A stretch of 32,408 nt of DNA from Burkholderiaceae bacterium (GTDB lineage: Bacteria; Pseudomonadota; Gammaproteobacteria; Burkholderiales; Burkholderiaceae_C): contig JACSRS010000142.1 of the NCBI GenBank assembly GCA_014879655.1, positions 1-32,408 of the forward strand, read 5' to 3'. Made by a program: the position numbers and the translations under genes. Positions 1 to 7,928 of this stretch are shown one piece after another. The stretch's first letter is position 1; each line of letters begins with the position of its first letter. The notes under the pieces are model-generated. The model had not been told where the DNA came from, did no database searches, and was given only the letters and a program-made list of their open reading frames with translations.

Positions 1-16
1 CAGCGGCGGTTACTGA
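1..16 (+). CDS. 3' end of a gene, probably another glycine-rich RNA-binding protein (partial)
   Basis: Codons at 2-13 read S-G-G-Y and are followed by a TGA stop at 14-16 and then a strong intrinsic terminator. The complete RRM protein downstream ends in the near-identical G-N-G-G-Y-stop, so I infer that the truncated gene is a tandem paralogue of it. Only four codons are visible, so the identity is an inference from the tail and the position alone. Confidence 0.45.
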
Positions 17-38
17 TCCCGCGCCGTTTTCGGCAATC

Positions 39-66
39 AAAAAAAGGCCCTTGCGGGCCTTTTTTT
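39..66 (+). terminator. Rho-independent terminator after the truncated upstream gene
   Basis: Seven A, then GGCCC, loop TTGC, GGGCC, then seven T: a 12-bp stem counting the A/T arms, followed by more T-rich sequence. The A-tract makes it usable in both directions, but the gene it follows is on the plus strand. Confidence 0.9.
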
Positions 67-109
67 GTTTTTGTCGGGGTATTCCCTGCCAGTAAACCCG
101 AAATACCGC

Positions 110-140
110 TTGCCAGACCGGCGGCCATCTGGACGATAAT
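110..140 (+). promoter_or_regulatory. Candidate sigma-70 promoter of the RRM gene
   Basis: TTGCCA at 110-115 (5 of 6 to the -35 consensus) and GATAAT at 135-140 (5 of 6 to the -10) are separated by 19 bases, slightly longer than the ideal 17. It lies just past the upstream terminator and would start transcription near 147, giving a leader of about 135 bases. Found by eye, not experimentally supported. Confidence 0.5.
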
Positions 141-281
141 TTGCGGGCGCGGACCCGCCAGGCCCGCGCAAGAGCATGCGGTGAGCAGGTCACTTTCGCT
201 TCATTCCCGTGAAATCCAGGTTTGTTGAATGCGTTTTCGGAACTTCATCGCTTTTTCCATGTGTTTTTAGGAGTCCCGTTC
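141..281 (+). other. Untranslated leader of the RRM gene with a GC-rich hairpin
   Basis: The leader opens with an imperfect inverted repeat at 141-171 (TTGCGGGC against GCCCGCGCAA) around a G/C-rich loop, then becomes less GC-rich and runs to the ribosome-binding site AGGAG at 269-273. A long structured leader is typical of cold-induced mRNAs, including RRM genes of cyanobacteria. Cold regulation here is an inference. Confidence 0.4.
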
Positions 282-794
282 ATGGGCAACAAACTCTACG
301 TTGGCAACCTGCCATATTCGGTGCGCGACAGTGATCTGGAGCAGGCTTTTGCCGCTTTCGGCGCCGTGACCAGCGCGAAGGTCATGATGGAGCGTGATAC
401 CGGTCGTTCCAAAGGTTTCGGCTTTGTTGAGATGGGCAGCGATGCGGAAGCGCAAGCCGCGATCAATGGCATGAATGGCCAGCCGCTTGGCGGCCGGGCC
501 GTGGTGGTCAACGAAGCGCGTCCGATGGAGCCGCGTCCCCCGCGCAGCGGTGGTTATGGCGGCGGCGGTGGCGGCGGCTACGGCGGCGGTGGTGGTGGTG
601 GTTATGGCGGCGGCGGCGGTGGCGGCGGACGGCGCGAAGGCGGCGGCGGTGGTGGTGGCTATGGCGGCGGTCGGCGTGAAGGCGGTGGTGGCGGCGACGG
701 CGGCTTTCGCAGCCCCTACGGTTCGGGCCCCCGTGGCGGTGGACGCAGCGGCGGCGGTGGTGGTTACGGTGGCGGCGGCAACGGCGGCTACTGA
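282..794 (+). CDS. Glycine-rich RRM-domain RNA-binding protein
   Basis: A 170-residue protein with one RNA recognition motif (about residues 3-78) and a glycine-rich tail. The RNP2 motif LYVGNL (5-10) and RNP1 motif KGFGFVEM (44-51) carry the aromatic residues that stack on RNA bases. The tail from about residue 90 is built of Gly runs broken by Tyr and by Arg-Arg-Glu, the layout of eukaryotic and cyanobacterial glycine-rich RNA-binding proteins. The start at 282 was preferred over an upstream in-frame TTG at 222 because AGGAG lies at the right distance and the RRM begins at once. The family acts in the cytoplasm as an RNA-binding factor or chaperone, often cold-induced. It has its own promoter and terminator, so it looks monocistronic. 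The specific RNA targets cannot be read from sequence. Confidence 0.95.
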   Translation: MGNKLYVGNLPYSVRDSDLEQAFAAFGAVTSAKVMMERDTGRSKGFGFVEMGSDAEAQAAINGMNGQPLGGRAVVVNEARPMEPRPPRSGGYGGGGGGGYGGGGGGGYGGGGGGGGRREGGGGGGGYGGGRREGGGGGDGGFRSPYGSGPRGGGRSGGGGGYGGGGNGGY

Positions 795-818
795 AGCAGC
801 GACCCCCTGCACCCCCTG

Positions 819-846
819 AAGGCTCCGTTTGGAGCCTTTTTCGTTT
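819..846 (+). terminator. Rho-independent terminator of the RRM gene
   Basis: AAGGCTCC, loop GTTT, GGAGCCTT, then TTTCGTTT. It lies 25 bases past the RRM stop codon. The T-tract is on the plus-strand side, so it serves the RRM gene rather than the convergent sbtB. Confidence 0.9.
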
Positions 847-892
847 CAAGCCAGCGTCAAATGGCTCAATATTGCTATCAATTAAGAAGTTT
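845..892 (-). repeat. Degenerate intergenic repeat, copy C (reverse orientation)
   Basis: Read on the minus strand it contains CCATTTGACGCTGGCT, 14 of 16 bases identical to CCATTTAGCGCTGGCT in the copy between recX and recA, with a similar AT-rich flank (CTTAATTGATAGC against CTAATTCAGAAGC). It fills the space between the RRM terminator and the end of sbtB. It resembles the small intergenic repeats I associate with Comamonadaceae genomes, which is from memory and not checked. Confidence 0.6.
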
Positions 893-898
893 CCGGAT

Positions 899-1201
899 TC
901 AGTACTTGTCTGGCCGCAGCACCTCGACGGCGCTGAAAAAAAGCGTCACGCCGTAATGGGGCGCGTAGTGCTGCATCACGTGCGCGGCCAGCGCGTCGGC
1001 GATGCCGGCCGCACAGATGAACTTGATCTCGACGGTGCGGTCCGATTCCCAGATGCCTTCGCGGGTGGCGTGCGGGCTGCCGCCTCGGACGTCGTGCGCG
1101 GTGTAGCCTTGCGCACCCAGGCGCCGGGCGTCGGCCACCAGCAGCGGCTCCAGCACCGCCTCGGCGATGATCACGAGCAGGACTTTCGGATGTTTGGTCA
1201 C
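899..1201 (-). CDS. sbtB: PII-like SbtB-family regulator of the bicarbonate transporter
   Basis: A 100-residue protein with the PII/SbtB pattern: an N-terminal beta strand (VLLVIIAEAVLEPLL), a central loop with GYTAHDVRGG and IWESDRTVEIKFI, and a C-terminal strand ending VLRPDKY. SbtB proteins form trimers that bind adenine nucleotides, including cAMP, in cyanobacteria and control the bicarbonate permease SbtA. It starts at GTG, which overlaps the sbtA stop codon (GTGA), so the two are translationally coupled. It lacks the C-terminal Cys-containing redox loop found in some cyanobacterial SbtB proteins. Family assignment is from the pattern and the sbtA neighbour. Ligand and function in this organism are inferred. 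Confidence 0.85.
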   Translation of the reverse strand: MTKHPKVLLVIIAEAVLEPLLVADARRLGAQGYTAHDVRGGSPHATREGIWESDRTVEIKFICAAGIADALAAHVMQHYAPHYGVTLFFSAVEVLRPDKY

Positions 1202-2151
1202 GACGACAGGGCCTTTGCCAGTTGGTAATAGAGCGGTATGCCGACCACCAGGTTGAACGGAAACGTGATGCCCAGCGCAGCGGTGATCGACAGCGCCGCA
1301 TTCGCCTGCGGGACCGCGATGCGCATTGCAGTGGGAGCCGCAATATAGCTGGCACTGGCCGCCAGCGTGGCCATCAGCATGATGCCGCCTTCCGAAAGCC
1401 CCAGTGCCGCACCGGTGAGCGCACCGAGCACCGCCAGCAGCACTGGCGCAACGACGGCGAAAACCACCAGGCGCAGGCCGTGCTGGCGCAACTCGCCCAG
1501 TCGCGCCCCGGCGACCAGCCCCAGTTCGAGCAGGAACAGCGCCAGCACGCCTTTGAACGGATCGACGAACACCGCCTTGATCGGCGCGACTCCGCTCTCA
1601 CCCATCACCGCGCCGATCAGCAGGCCGCCCGTCAGCAACAGCACCGACTTGCCCAGGAAGACGTCGTGGGCCAGCCGGCCCCACTGAACCGTTCGCCCGG
1701 GCTCGCCGCCCAGGCGGGCGAGCAGGATGCCCGCCAGCAGCCCCGGCGCCTCCATCACGGCCACCCAGAGCGCCGCGTGCGATTCGGCAGCCACGCCTTT
1801 TCGCTGCAACCAGGCACTGGCCACGGCAAAGGTCACCACGCTGACCGATCCGTAATGGGCCGCCAGCCCGGCGCTGTCCGCCGCGTTCAGCCCCATCCGC
1901 CGCAACATCGGGACCAGGAGGAACGGAATGGAAAAACCGAGGGCGACGCAGGCAGCCACCTGCGGCGCCAGCACCATCAGCGGCTGGCGACTCAGTTCAA
2001 TGCCGCCTTTGAGGCCGATGGCCAGCAGCAGGTAGATCGACAGCGTCTCATAGAGTGCCTCAGGCAGCCGCAGGTCACTTCTCACCAGCCGGGCGAACAC
2101 GCCCAGCAGGAAGAAGAGCACAACAATGTCCAGCATGGCGGAATGATGCAT
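1198..2151 (-). CDS. sbtA: SbtA-type sodium-dependent bicarbonate transporter
   Basis: A 317-residue inner-membrane protein made almost wholly of hydrophobic helices, with the inverted-repeat character of the SbtA (DUF897) family: an N-terminal LPEALYETLSIYLLLAIGLKGG segment and a second-half DPFKGVLALFLLELGLVAGARL segment. In cyanobacteria SbtA imports bicarbonate with sodium. In a heterotroph it could feed bicarbonate to carboxylases such as the biotin-dependent ones, but that is inference. Length is close to that of short bacterial SbtA proteins. It overlaps sbtB by four bases and lies 51 bases after the SDR gene, at the end of an LPS-related run. The ATG at 2151 is the first start that keeps the opening membrane helix. 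TMs were counted by eye only. Confidence 0.85.
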   Translation of the reverse strand: MHHSAMLDIVVLFFLLGVFARLVRSDLRLPEALYETLSIYLLLAIGLKGGIELSRQPLMVLAPQVAACVALGFSIPFLLVPMLRRMGLNAADSAGLAAHYGSVSVVTFAVASAWLQRKGVAAESHAALWVAVMEAPGLLAGILLARLGGEPGRTVQWGRLAHDVFLGKSVLLLTGGLLIGAVMGESGVAPIKAVFVDPFKGVLALFLLELGLVAGARLGELRQHGLRLVVFAVVAPVLLAVLGALTGAALGLSEGGIMLMATLAASASYIAAPTAMRIAVPQANAALSITAALGITFPFNLVVGIPLYYQLAKALSS

Positions 2152-2202
2152 GGGGCCGGGAGGCCCCGTGCGGCCTGAGGGATTGCCGCAGTCGCTGCGC
2201 CT

Positions 2203-2982
2203 TCAGTGGTCGCCGGACTGACGGTGCTTGCGAGGCCGTCCGGCGAATGCCTTGTCGAAGACCAGATTGGGCAACACCCGCAGCAGTTTGGCGACAACGC
2301 CCATCTGCCAGGGGATGACCCGGTAGCTGTCACCGGCGCTGATGCAGGCAAACGCCTTGTCGGCAAAGACTTCGGGCTGCATCAGGAACGGCATCGCGTA
2401 ACGGTTGCGGCTGGTCAGCGGCGTGGCAATGTAGCCGGGGCAGATGGTGACCACCTGCACGCCGGTGCCGCGCAACTCGCCGCGTAGCGATTCGCAGTAG
2501 GCGATCACTGCGGCCTTGCTGGCGCAATAGGCCGCGTGTCCGGGTAGGCCGCGGATGCCGGCCACGCTACCGATGCCCACCAGCGTGCCGCTGCCGCGCG
2601 CGATCATGGGCTGCAGGAACGGGTGAAAGGTGGCCGCCATGCCGACGTTGTTGGTCGCAAAAACGCGGGTCATCAGGTCGATATCGGCGCGCTCGGCCGT
2701 GTCCATGCCGATGCTGATGCCGGCATTGGCAATCACCACATCGGGCACGCCTTGCTGGACCATGCAGGCCTGCCCGGCACCGACGATGCTGTCGGTGTCT
2801 GCCACATCGGCGCTGTAGGCGCGCCAACGGTCGGCCGGGATCTGTTGCTGCTGCGCCCAGGCCGCCATTTCCGGCCCCCGCCTCGCAACCAGCGCCAGCC
2901 GCCAGCCGTCACGGTGGTAGCGCGCGGCCAGCGCCTGGCCGATGCCGCTGGAGGCGCCGGTGATGAAGGTCAACGGGTTCAT
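2203..2982 (-). CDS. Short-chain dehydrogenase/reductase (SDR family)
   Basis: A 259-residue classical SDR. It has the NAD(P)-binding TGASSGIG near residue 8, the structural NAG motif (VVIANAGIS), a catalytic Ser in GIGSVAGI, and the YCASK active site with Tyr and Lys. The start at 2982 was chosen because the Rossmann strand MNPLTFITGASSG begins there; an upstream in-frame ATG would add 27 non-conserved residues inside lptC. The C-terminal basic tail is typical of family members that associate loosely with membranes, but no membrane segment is obvious. It lies 13 bases after lptC and so is cotranscribed with the Kdo/LPS genes. The substrate is unknown. Confidence 0.9.
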   Translation of the reverse strand: MNPLTFITGASSGIGQALAARYHRDGWRLALVARRGPEMAAWAQQQQIPADRWRAYSADVADTDSIVGAGQACMVQQGVPDVVIANAGISIGMDTAERADIDLMTRVFATNNVGMAATFHPFLQPMIARGSGTLVGIGSVAGIRGLPGHAAYCASKAAVIAYCESLRGELRGTGVQVVTICPGYIATPLTSRNRYAMPFLMQPEVFADKAFACISAGDSYRVIPWQMGVVAKLLRVLPNLVFDKAFAGRPRKHRQSGDH

Positions 2983-2995
2983 GGTTGGTCTCCGG

Positions 2996-3613
2996 TCATC
3001 GGTTGGTGCGGGGCTGCAGTTCGCCTTTGACCCGCCCCGCGAGTTCAAGCACCGCGCTGTCATGGTCCCAGCTCATGGCGCTGCCCGACAGCCGGTCCCG
3101 GCCTTGTTCGATGACCACGGGCAAATGGGTCGACAGACGGTCCGGTCTGGTTTGCGCACGCAGGTATTCGCTGCGAAACTCCATTGGCGGGCGCGGTGTG
3201 CCACGACTGTCGGCCTCCGCTTCCCGCGTCACATGCACCCGGCCGAAAAGTTGCACGTCACTGCCGTCGCGGTTCGACAGCGCCTGCTTAGCGGTTGCAA
3301 CGGTCGACCGGCCCTGCGCATCCAGGCTGCGCATGCGGACATTTTCGATCTCCATCGTGTCTGTGTCGGGATAATGCCGTGCGTCGGCACCGAAAACCTC
3401 GTTCTTCAGCTGGCCGCCGGCATCGAAAGTCCGGATCGAGAAGGCGTTGAGGAAGTAGTCCGGGTCATGGCGCACCGGCCGCGCCGGCGCGCTGGTGATC
3501 AGGCTGGGTGCGGTTCGCACCAGCCACCAGCTGCCCAGCGCAAAGAAAGCCATCAGCAAGATGGGCAGGTACAGCGTCAGGCGGTCCCAGGCCGCTTGCA
3601 GCCAGCGCATCAT
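2996..3613 (-). CDS. lptC: LPS export protein LptC
   Basis: A 205-residue protein with one N-terminal membrane helix (about residues 14-32, LYLPILLMAFFALGSWWLV) and a periplasmic domain with the LptC pattern: HDPDYFLNAFSIRTFDAGGQLKNEV, then VRMRSLDAQG and DRLSTHLPVVIEQG segments. LptC anchors in the inner membrane, takes LPS from LptB2FG and passes it to LptA. It overlaps kdsC by four bases (ATGA). In many betaproteobacteria lptA and lptB follow at once, but here an SDR gene follows, so lptA/lptB must be elsewhere. Sequence conservation in this family is low, and the assignment leans partly on the kdsC-kdsD context. Confidence 0.9.
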   Translation of the reverse strand: MMRWLQAAWDRLTLYLPILLMAFFALGSWWLVRTAPSLITSAPARPVRHDPDYFLNAFSIRTFDAGGQLKNEVFGADARHYPDTDTMEIENVRMRSLDAQGRSTVATAKQALSNRDGSDVQLFGRVHVTREAEADSRGTPRPPMEFRSEYLRAQTRPDRLSTHLPVVIEQGRDRLSGSAMSWDHDSAVLELAGRVKGELQPRTNR

Positions 3614-4185
3614 GAAGGGTCTGCACCCACGGCGTCCCGCAACAGCCGCGCATAGTGCCCGCCAGCCGTCAGCAGCAGGTCACAGAATTCCCGAGCGGCG
3701 CCGTCGCCGCCGCGCGCCAGGGTGACATGATCGGCGAGCGCGCGCGCCTGCGCATGACCTTGCGGCGGGGCGCAGGCAAACGCGCATCGCTGCATCACCG
3801 GCAGGTCGGGCCAGTCGTCGCCCATGGCCGCCGCCTGGTCCCATTGCAGGCCCAGTTCGTCCAGCAAGGCTTGCGCCGCCGGCAACTTGTCTTCGGTTCC
3901 GTAACGCGCATGCTGCACGCCCAGCGCCTGCAGACGCAGCCGCAGTGGGCGGGAGTCCCGCCCGGTGATAACGGCCGGCGTGATGCCGGCCCGCGCCAGC
4001 AGCTTCAGGCCGTGGCCGTCGAGCGTGTTGAAGCGTTTGAGTGTTTCGCCCGCCTCGGTGAAATAGAGGCCGCCATCGGTCAGCACGCCGTCGACGTCAA
4101 AGAACACGACTTTGATGCCCTGGGCTTGCAGCAGCAACTCTGGCGGATACTGCAGCGCTGGAATGATGGCTCGAAATGCCGGCAT
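3610..4185 (-). CDS. kdsC: 3-deoxy-D-manno-octulosonate-8-phosphate phosphatase KdsC
   Basis: A 191-residue HAD-superfamily phosphatase without a cap domain, as in KdsC tetramers. Motif I is DVDGVLTDG (first Asp is the nucleophile), motif II is the Thr of ITGRDS, and motif IV is GDDWPDLPV, with a Lys in TEDKLPA. It removes phosphate from Kdo-8-phosphate to give Kdo, a core sugar of LPS. Its ATG shares one base with the stop codon of kdsD (TGATG), and it overlaps lptC by four bases, so the three are translationally coupled in pathway order. Confidence 0.95.
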   Translation of the reverse strand: MPAFRAIIPALQYPPELLLQAQGIKVVFFDVDGVLTDGGLYFTEAGETLKRFNTLDGHGLKLLARAGITPAVITGRDSRPLRLRLQALGVQHARYGTEDKLPAAQALLDELGLQWDQAAAMGDDWPDLPVMQRCAFACAPPQGHAQARALADHVTLARGGDGAAREFCDLLLTAGGHYARLLRDAVGADPS

Positions 4186-5162
4186 CAGATGACCCGCGCG
4201 CGCATCAGGTCGTTGCTGTTGAGCGCGCCGACCAGACGGCCCTCGCTATCAACCACCAGCACGCTGGTGATGCGGTGCTGCTCCATCAGGCCGGCTGCTT
4301 CGACCGCCAGCGCATCGTCCCGCACCGTGCGGGGCTGCGGATGCATGACCTCGCGGGCGAGCGCACCGCGCAGGTCGATGCCTTTTTCCACCAGCCGGCG
4401 CAAGTCGCCGTCGGTGAAGATGCCCAGCACCCGGTCATCTGCGTCGGCAACGGCCGACGCGCCCAGGCCCTTGGCGCTCATCTCGCGCATCAATTCGGTA
4501 AACGGGGTTTCGGGCCGCACCCGGGGAATGGCGTCACCCTTGCGCATCACATCGGCGACGTGGGTCAGCAGCCGGCGTCCGAGCGTGCCGCCCGGATGGG
4601 AGCGGGCGAAATCCTCGGCCTTGAAGCCGCGTGCATCGAGCAGCGCAACGGCCAGCGCATCGCCCAGCGCCATCTGCGCGACCGTGCTGGCCGTGGGCGC
4701 CAGATTGAGCGGGCACGCTTCCTTTTCGACACTGCTGTCCAGCGTCGCGTCGGCATGCCGCGCAAGGGTGGAGTCGGCACCCCCGGTGATCGCGATGAGC
4801 GGCACACCAAGGCGCTTGAGAACGGGCAGGATGGCCGTCAGTTCTTCGCTTTCGCCGCTGTTGGAAATGGCCAGCACGACATCGACCGCCTTGATCATGC
4901 CCAGATCGCCGTGGCTGGCCTCGGCCGGGTGGACGAACATGGCGGCGGTCCCGGTCGATGCCAGCGTCGCGCTGATCTTGCGGCCGATGTGACCGCTCTT
5001 GCCCATGCCCATCACCACGACGCGACCCCGGACGTCCAGCATCATCTGTACGGCACGGGAAAAATCGCCGTTCAGCCGGGACTTCAGTCCCAGCAGCGCA
5101 GCGGCTTCGATATCCAGGGTTTCAATGGCGAGGCGAACCGCCCGGCCGGGCTCGAATTGCAT
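4185..5162 (-). CDS. kdsD: D-arabinose-5-phosphate isomerase KdsD
   Basis: A 325-residue protein, close to E. coli KdsD in length. The N-terminal SIS domain (about 35-190) contains GMGKSGHIGRKISATLASTG and SNSGESEEL, and is followed by SHPGGTLGRRL. Two CBS domains fill the C-terminal 120 residues (VMRKGDAIPRV and EVMHPQPRTV starts). It converts ribulose-5-phosphate to arabinose-5-phosphate, the first committed input to Kdo. It is the first gene of a minus-strand run ending at sbtB. The 117-base gap to the divergent antiporter must hold its promoter; I could not pick out convincing -35 and -10 boxes there. Confidence 0.95.
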   Translation of the reverse strand: MQFEPGRAVRLAIETLDIEAAALLGLKSRLNGDFSRAVQMMLDVRGRVVVMGMGKSGHIGRKISATLASTGTAAMFVHPAEASHGDLGMIKAVDVVLAISNSGESEELTAILPVLKRLGVPLIAITGGADSTLARHADATLDSSVEKEACPLNLAPTASTVAQMALGDALAVALLDARGFKAEDFARSHPGGTLGRRLLTHVADVMRKGDAIPRVRPETPFTELMREMSAKGLGASAVADADDRVLGIFTDGDLRRLVEKGIDLRGALAREVMHPQPRTVRDDALAVEAAGLMEQHRITSVLVVDSEGRLVGALNSNDLMRARVI

Positions 5163-5279
5163 CGGGGCATTCTATCGGTGCGGCCCGGTGAAGGTGAGAA
5201 GGGGTGGACAAGTGGCGGTGGTGGCGCGCGTTCAGCGAAATGGCGCCGCGCGTCCTGCACATGTTGCTAGCATCGGGGC

Positions 5280-7265
5280 ATGACCTCCCTTGATATTGCC
5301 TTGCTGTACCTGTTGGCGGCGGTGCTTGGCGTGGTGGCTTGCCGCTACCTGAAACTGCCGCCGATGCTGGGCTATCTGGCGGTGGGGGTGGTGATCGGAC
5401 CGAATGCGCTGGCACTGGCGCAGAACTCGGAAGGCATCAAGCACCTGGCCGAATTTGGCGTGGTGTTCCTGATGTTCGTCATCGGCCTGGAATTCAGTCT
5501 GCCCAAGCTGCGGGCCATGCGGCGCCACGTGTTCGGGCTGGGATTGCTGCAGGTTTTTCTCACCGTATTGATCACGGCGCTGGCCTCCATGGCGCTGACG
5601 ATGCTGCTGCCGCAATGGTGGAACGTCTCCTGGCAGACAGCCGTGGCGCTGGGCGGGGTGATGTCGATGAGCAGCACGGCCATCGTCATCAAGCTGGTGG
5701 CCGAGCGGCTGGAACTGGAGTCCGAACATGGCAAACGCGTGGTGGGCGTGCTGCTGTTTCAGGATCTGGCCGTGGTGCCCCTGCTGGTGCTGATTCCCGC
5801 ACTGGGCGCTCGCCCGGACGCCATGCTGCCGGCGCTGGGACTGGCGTTGCTGAAAGCGGTTGTGTTGCTGGGCATCTTGCTCACCGGCGGGCAGAAGCTG
5901 ATGCGTTGGTGGCTGACGCTGGTGGCGCGACGCAAGAGCGACGAACTGTTCATGCTGAACCTGTTGCTGGTCACGCTCGGGCTGGCCTGGCTGACCGAGC
6001 ATGCGGGGCTTTCGCTGGCGCTGGGTGCCTTTGTCGCCGGCATGCTGATTTCGGAAACCGAGTTCAAGTACCAGGTGGAAACAGATATCCGGCCATTTCA
6101 TGATGTGCTGCTGGGCCTGTTTTTCATCACCATCGGCATGATGCTCGACTGGCGGCTGGTTTTCGAGCGCTGGCCGCTGGTGCTGCTGCTGCTGGTGCTG
6201 TCGCTGGGATTCAAGCTGGCGCTGGTCAGCGGGCTGGTCCGGCTGACGGGGGCGGCTGCGGGCACGGCGCTGCGCGTGGGTCTGTATCTGGCCCAGGCCG
6301 GCGAATTCGGTCTGGTGCTGCTGACACTGGCCGGTCAGCACCATCTGGTGCCGCCGCAGCTGTTCAACCCGATCCTGGCTTCGATGGTGCTGTCGATGAT
6401 GGCCACGCCGTTCATCATCATGTACAGCAACCGTATCGTGACCCGGCTGATCGCGAGCGACTGGCTGATGCAGTCGGTGCAGATGACCGGGATTGCGCGC
6501 AAGGCCATCAATGCCGACCGGCACGTCATCATCTGCGGCTACGGACGTAGCGGGCAGAACCTGGCGCGCATGCTGGAGCGTGAAAACATTCCCTACATGG
6601 CGCTGGATCTGGACCCTGACCGCGTGCGTCAGGCAGCTGCCGCGGGTGACTCGGTGGTTTTTGGCGACGCGGCGCGTCTGCAGGCATTGATGGCCGCCGG
6701 CCTGGCGCGGGCCAGCGCGGTGGTGGTGACCTACCTGGACATTGCCGGTGTGATGAAAGTGCTCACGCACACGCGCACCCACGCGCCACAGGTGCCGGTG
6801 ATCGTGCGCACTCAGGACGACAAGGACTTGGAGAAACTGCAGGCCGCAGGGGCGACCGAAGTGGTGCCGGAGGCGATCGAAGGTTCGCTGATGCTGGCCA
6901 GTCATGCGCTGGCGCTGGTCGGCGTGCCGATGCGGCGTGTGATCCGCATCGTGCAGGAGCAGCGGGACGCACGCTACAACCTGCTGCGCGGCTATTTTCA
7001 CGGTGCTGACGACAGCACCGTGGACGAGTTGCAGCAGGAGCGGCTGTCGTCCCTGACGCTGCCGCTGGTGGCGTGGCCGATCGGCAAACCGATCAACCGG
7101 CTGGGCCTGGCCGAGCTGTCGGTTCGGGTGGTCAGTCTGCGGCGGGCCGATGGCAAGGTGCTCGAAGCGACCGGCGACACCATGCTGGCCGGCGGCGACA
7201 CGCTGGTGCTGTCGGGCAAGGCGGAGGCCTTGTCGCTGGCCGAGACGAAACTGCTCAAACGCTGA
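5280..7265 (+). CDS. Kef-type (CPA2) monovalent cation:proton antiporter with RCK domain
   Basis: A 661-residue inner-membrane protein. The first ~390 residues form the CPA2 antiporter core: repeated hydrophobic helices, [17 protein letters not shown], and an [12 protein letters not shown] segment carrying the conserved QDL. A TrkA-N (RCK) nucleotide-binding domain follows from about residue 414 ([18 protein letters not shown]), and a TrkA-C domain closes the protein from about 580. KefB/KefC proteins exchange potassium for protons and protect against electrophiles under glutathione control; whether this one is glutathione-gated is not visible. No kefF/kefG-type ancillary gene is adjacent. 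The gene is divergent from kdsD. The upstream site is weak (CGGGGC directly before ATG). Confidence 0.9.
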   Translation: MTSLDIALLYLLAAVLGVVACRYLKLPPMLGYLAVGVVIGPNALALAQNSEGIKHLAEFGVVFLMFVIGLEFSLPKLRAMRRHVFGLGLLQVFLTVLITALASMALTMLLPQWWNVSWQTAVALGGVMSMSSTAIVIKLVAERLELESEHGKRVVGVLLFQDLAVVPLLVLIPALGARPDAMLPALGLALLKAVVLLGILLTGGQKLMRWWLTLVARRKSDELFMLNLLLVTLGLAWLTEHAGLSLALGAFVAGMLISETEFKYQVETDIRPFHDVLLGLFFITIGMMLDWRLVFERWPLVLLLLVLSLGFKLALVSGLVRLTGAAAGTALRVGLYLAQAGEFGLVLLTLAGQHHLVPPQLFNPILASMVLSMMATPFIIMYSNRIVTRLIASDWLMQSVQMTGIARKAINADRHVIICGYGRSGQNLARMLERENIPYMALDLDPDRVRQAAAAGDSVVFGDAARLQALMAAGLARASAVVVTYLDIAGVMKVLTHTRTHAPQVPVIVRTQDDKDLEKLQAAGATEVVPEAIEGSLMLASHALALVGVPMRRVIRIVQEQRDARYNLLRGYFHGADDSTVDELQQERLSSLTLPLVAWPIGKPINRLGLAELSVRVVSLRRADGKVLEATGDTMLAGGDTLVLSGKAEALSLAETKLLKR

Positions 7266-7351
7266 AAACGGACGCGTTGTTGCGGTTGCCACATCCGCTC
7301 GCGCCCGCGCGGCCGGTGCAAAATCTGCCTCTCTCCCACGCGAAAGCGAAC

Positions 7352-7906
7352 ATGTCCGATTCATCATTGCGCCAATTCCTGAAAGAACGCATCCGCACGG
7401 TGCCTGACTGGCCAGCGCCCGGCGTGCAGTTTCGCGACATCACGCCACTGTTGCAGGACCCGCAGGTTTTTCACCGGCTGATCGACGCCTTCGTGCAGCG
7501 CTACAGCACCGAAGCGTTGCGCCCGGACAAGGTGGCGGCGCTGGATGCGCGTGGCTTCATTCTGGGTGCGGTGCTGGCGCATCAGCTGGGTCGGGGCTTT
7601 GTGCCGATCCGCAAGAAAGGCAAGCTGCCCTATCGGACCGAGCAGGAGAGCTACGAGCTGGAGTACGGCAATGCGGCCGTGGAGATCCACGTTGACGCCG
7701 TTGAACCGGGAGAGCGCGTGCTGCTGGTCGACGATCTGATCGCGACCGGCGGTACGATGATGGCCGGTGCACGGTTGCTGCGCAGATTGGGCGCGCAGGT
7801 GCTGGAGGGGGCGGCCATCGTTGACCTGCCCGACCTCGGCGGTTCTGCACGGTTGAGAGACGCCGGATTGGCGCTCTTCACGCTGGTGGAATTCGACGGC
7901 GAGTGA
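7352..7906 (+). CDS. apt: Adenine phosphoribosyltransferase
   Basis: A 184-residue cytoplasmic enzyme, matching the usual size. It carries the PRPP-binding motif [13 protein letters not shown] at about 123-135, an upstream [10 protein letters not shown] segment and the RKKGKLPY loop. It joins adenine to PRPP to give AMP, a salvage step. The start at 7352 gives the normal N-terminus; an in-frame upstream start at 7073 would overlap the antiporter gene. It lies 86 bases after the antiporter, on the same strand. A bidirectional terminator follows at once. Confidence 0.95.
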   Translation: MSDSSLRQFLKERIRTVPDWPAPGVQFRDITPLLQDPQVFHRLIDAFVQRYSTEALRPDKVAALDARGFILGAVLAHQLGRGFVPIRKKGKLPYRTEQESYELEYGNAAVEIHVDAVEPGERVLLVDDLIATGGTMMAGARLLRRLGAQVLEGAAIVDLPDLGGSARLRDAGLALFTLVEFDGE

Positions 7907-7928
7907 AAAGGGCCCGGCGGGCCGTTTT
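7906..7928. terminator. Bidirectional terminator between apt and the phosphodiesterase gene
   Basis: AAAA, then GGCCC, loop GGC, GGGCC, then G and TTTT. It sits between two convergent genes, and A and T tracts on both sides allow use from either strand. It overlaps the last bases of both genes. The stem is short (5 bp plus the A/T arms). Confidence 0.75.

Noticed and set aside
549-790. CRISPR-like array in the RRM gene
   Set aside because: The repeats are short glycine codons with no spacers and lie inside a coding sequence.
267-812. Open frames on both strands within the glycine-rich tail of the RRM gene
   Set aside because: They are low-complexity Ala/Thr or Arg/His products of the repetitive GGC tract with no independent start signals.
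5232-7367. Open frame of 711 codons on the minus strand opposite the antiporter gene
   Set aside because: Composition is dominated by His, Gln and Arg, typical of an antisense shadow. The plus-strand antiporter has clear motifs throughout.
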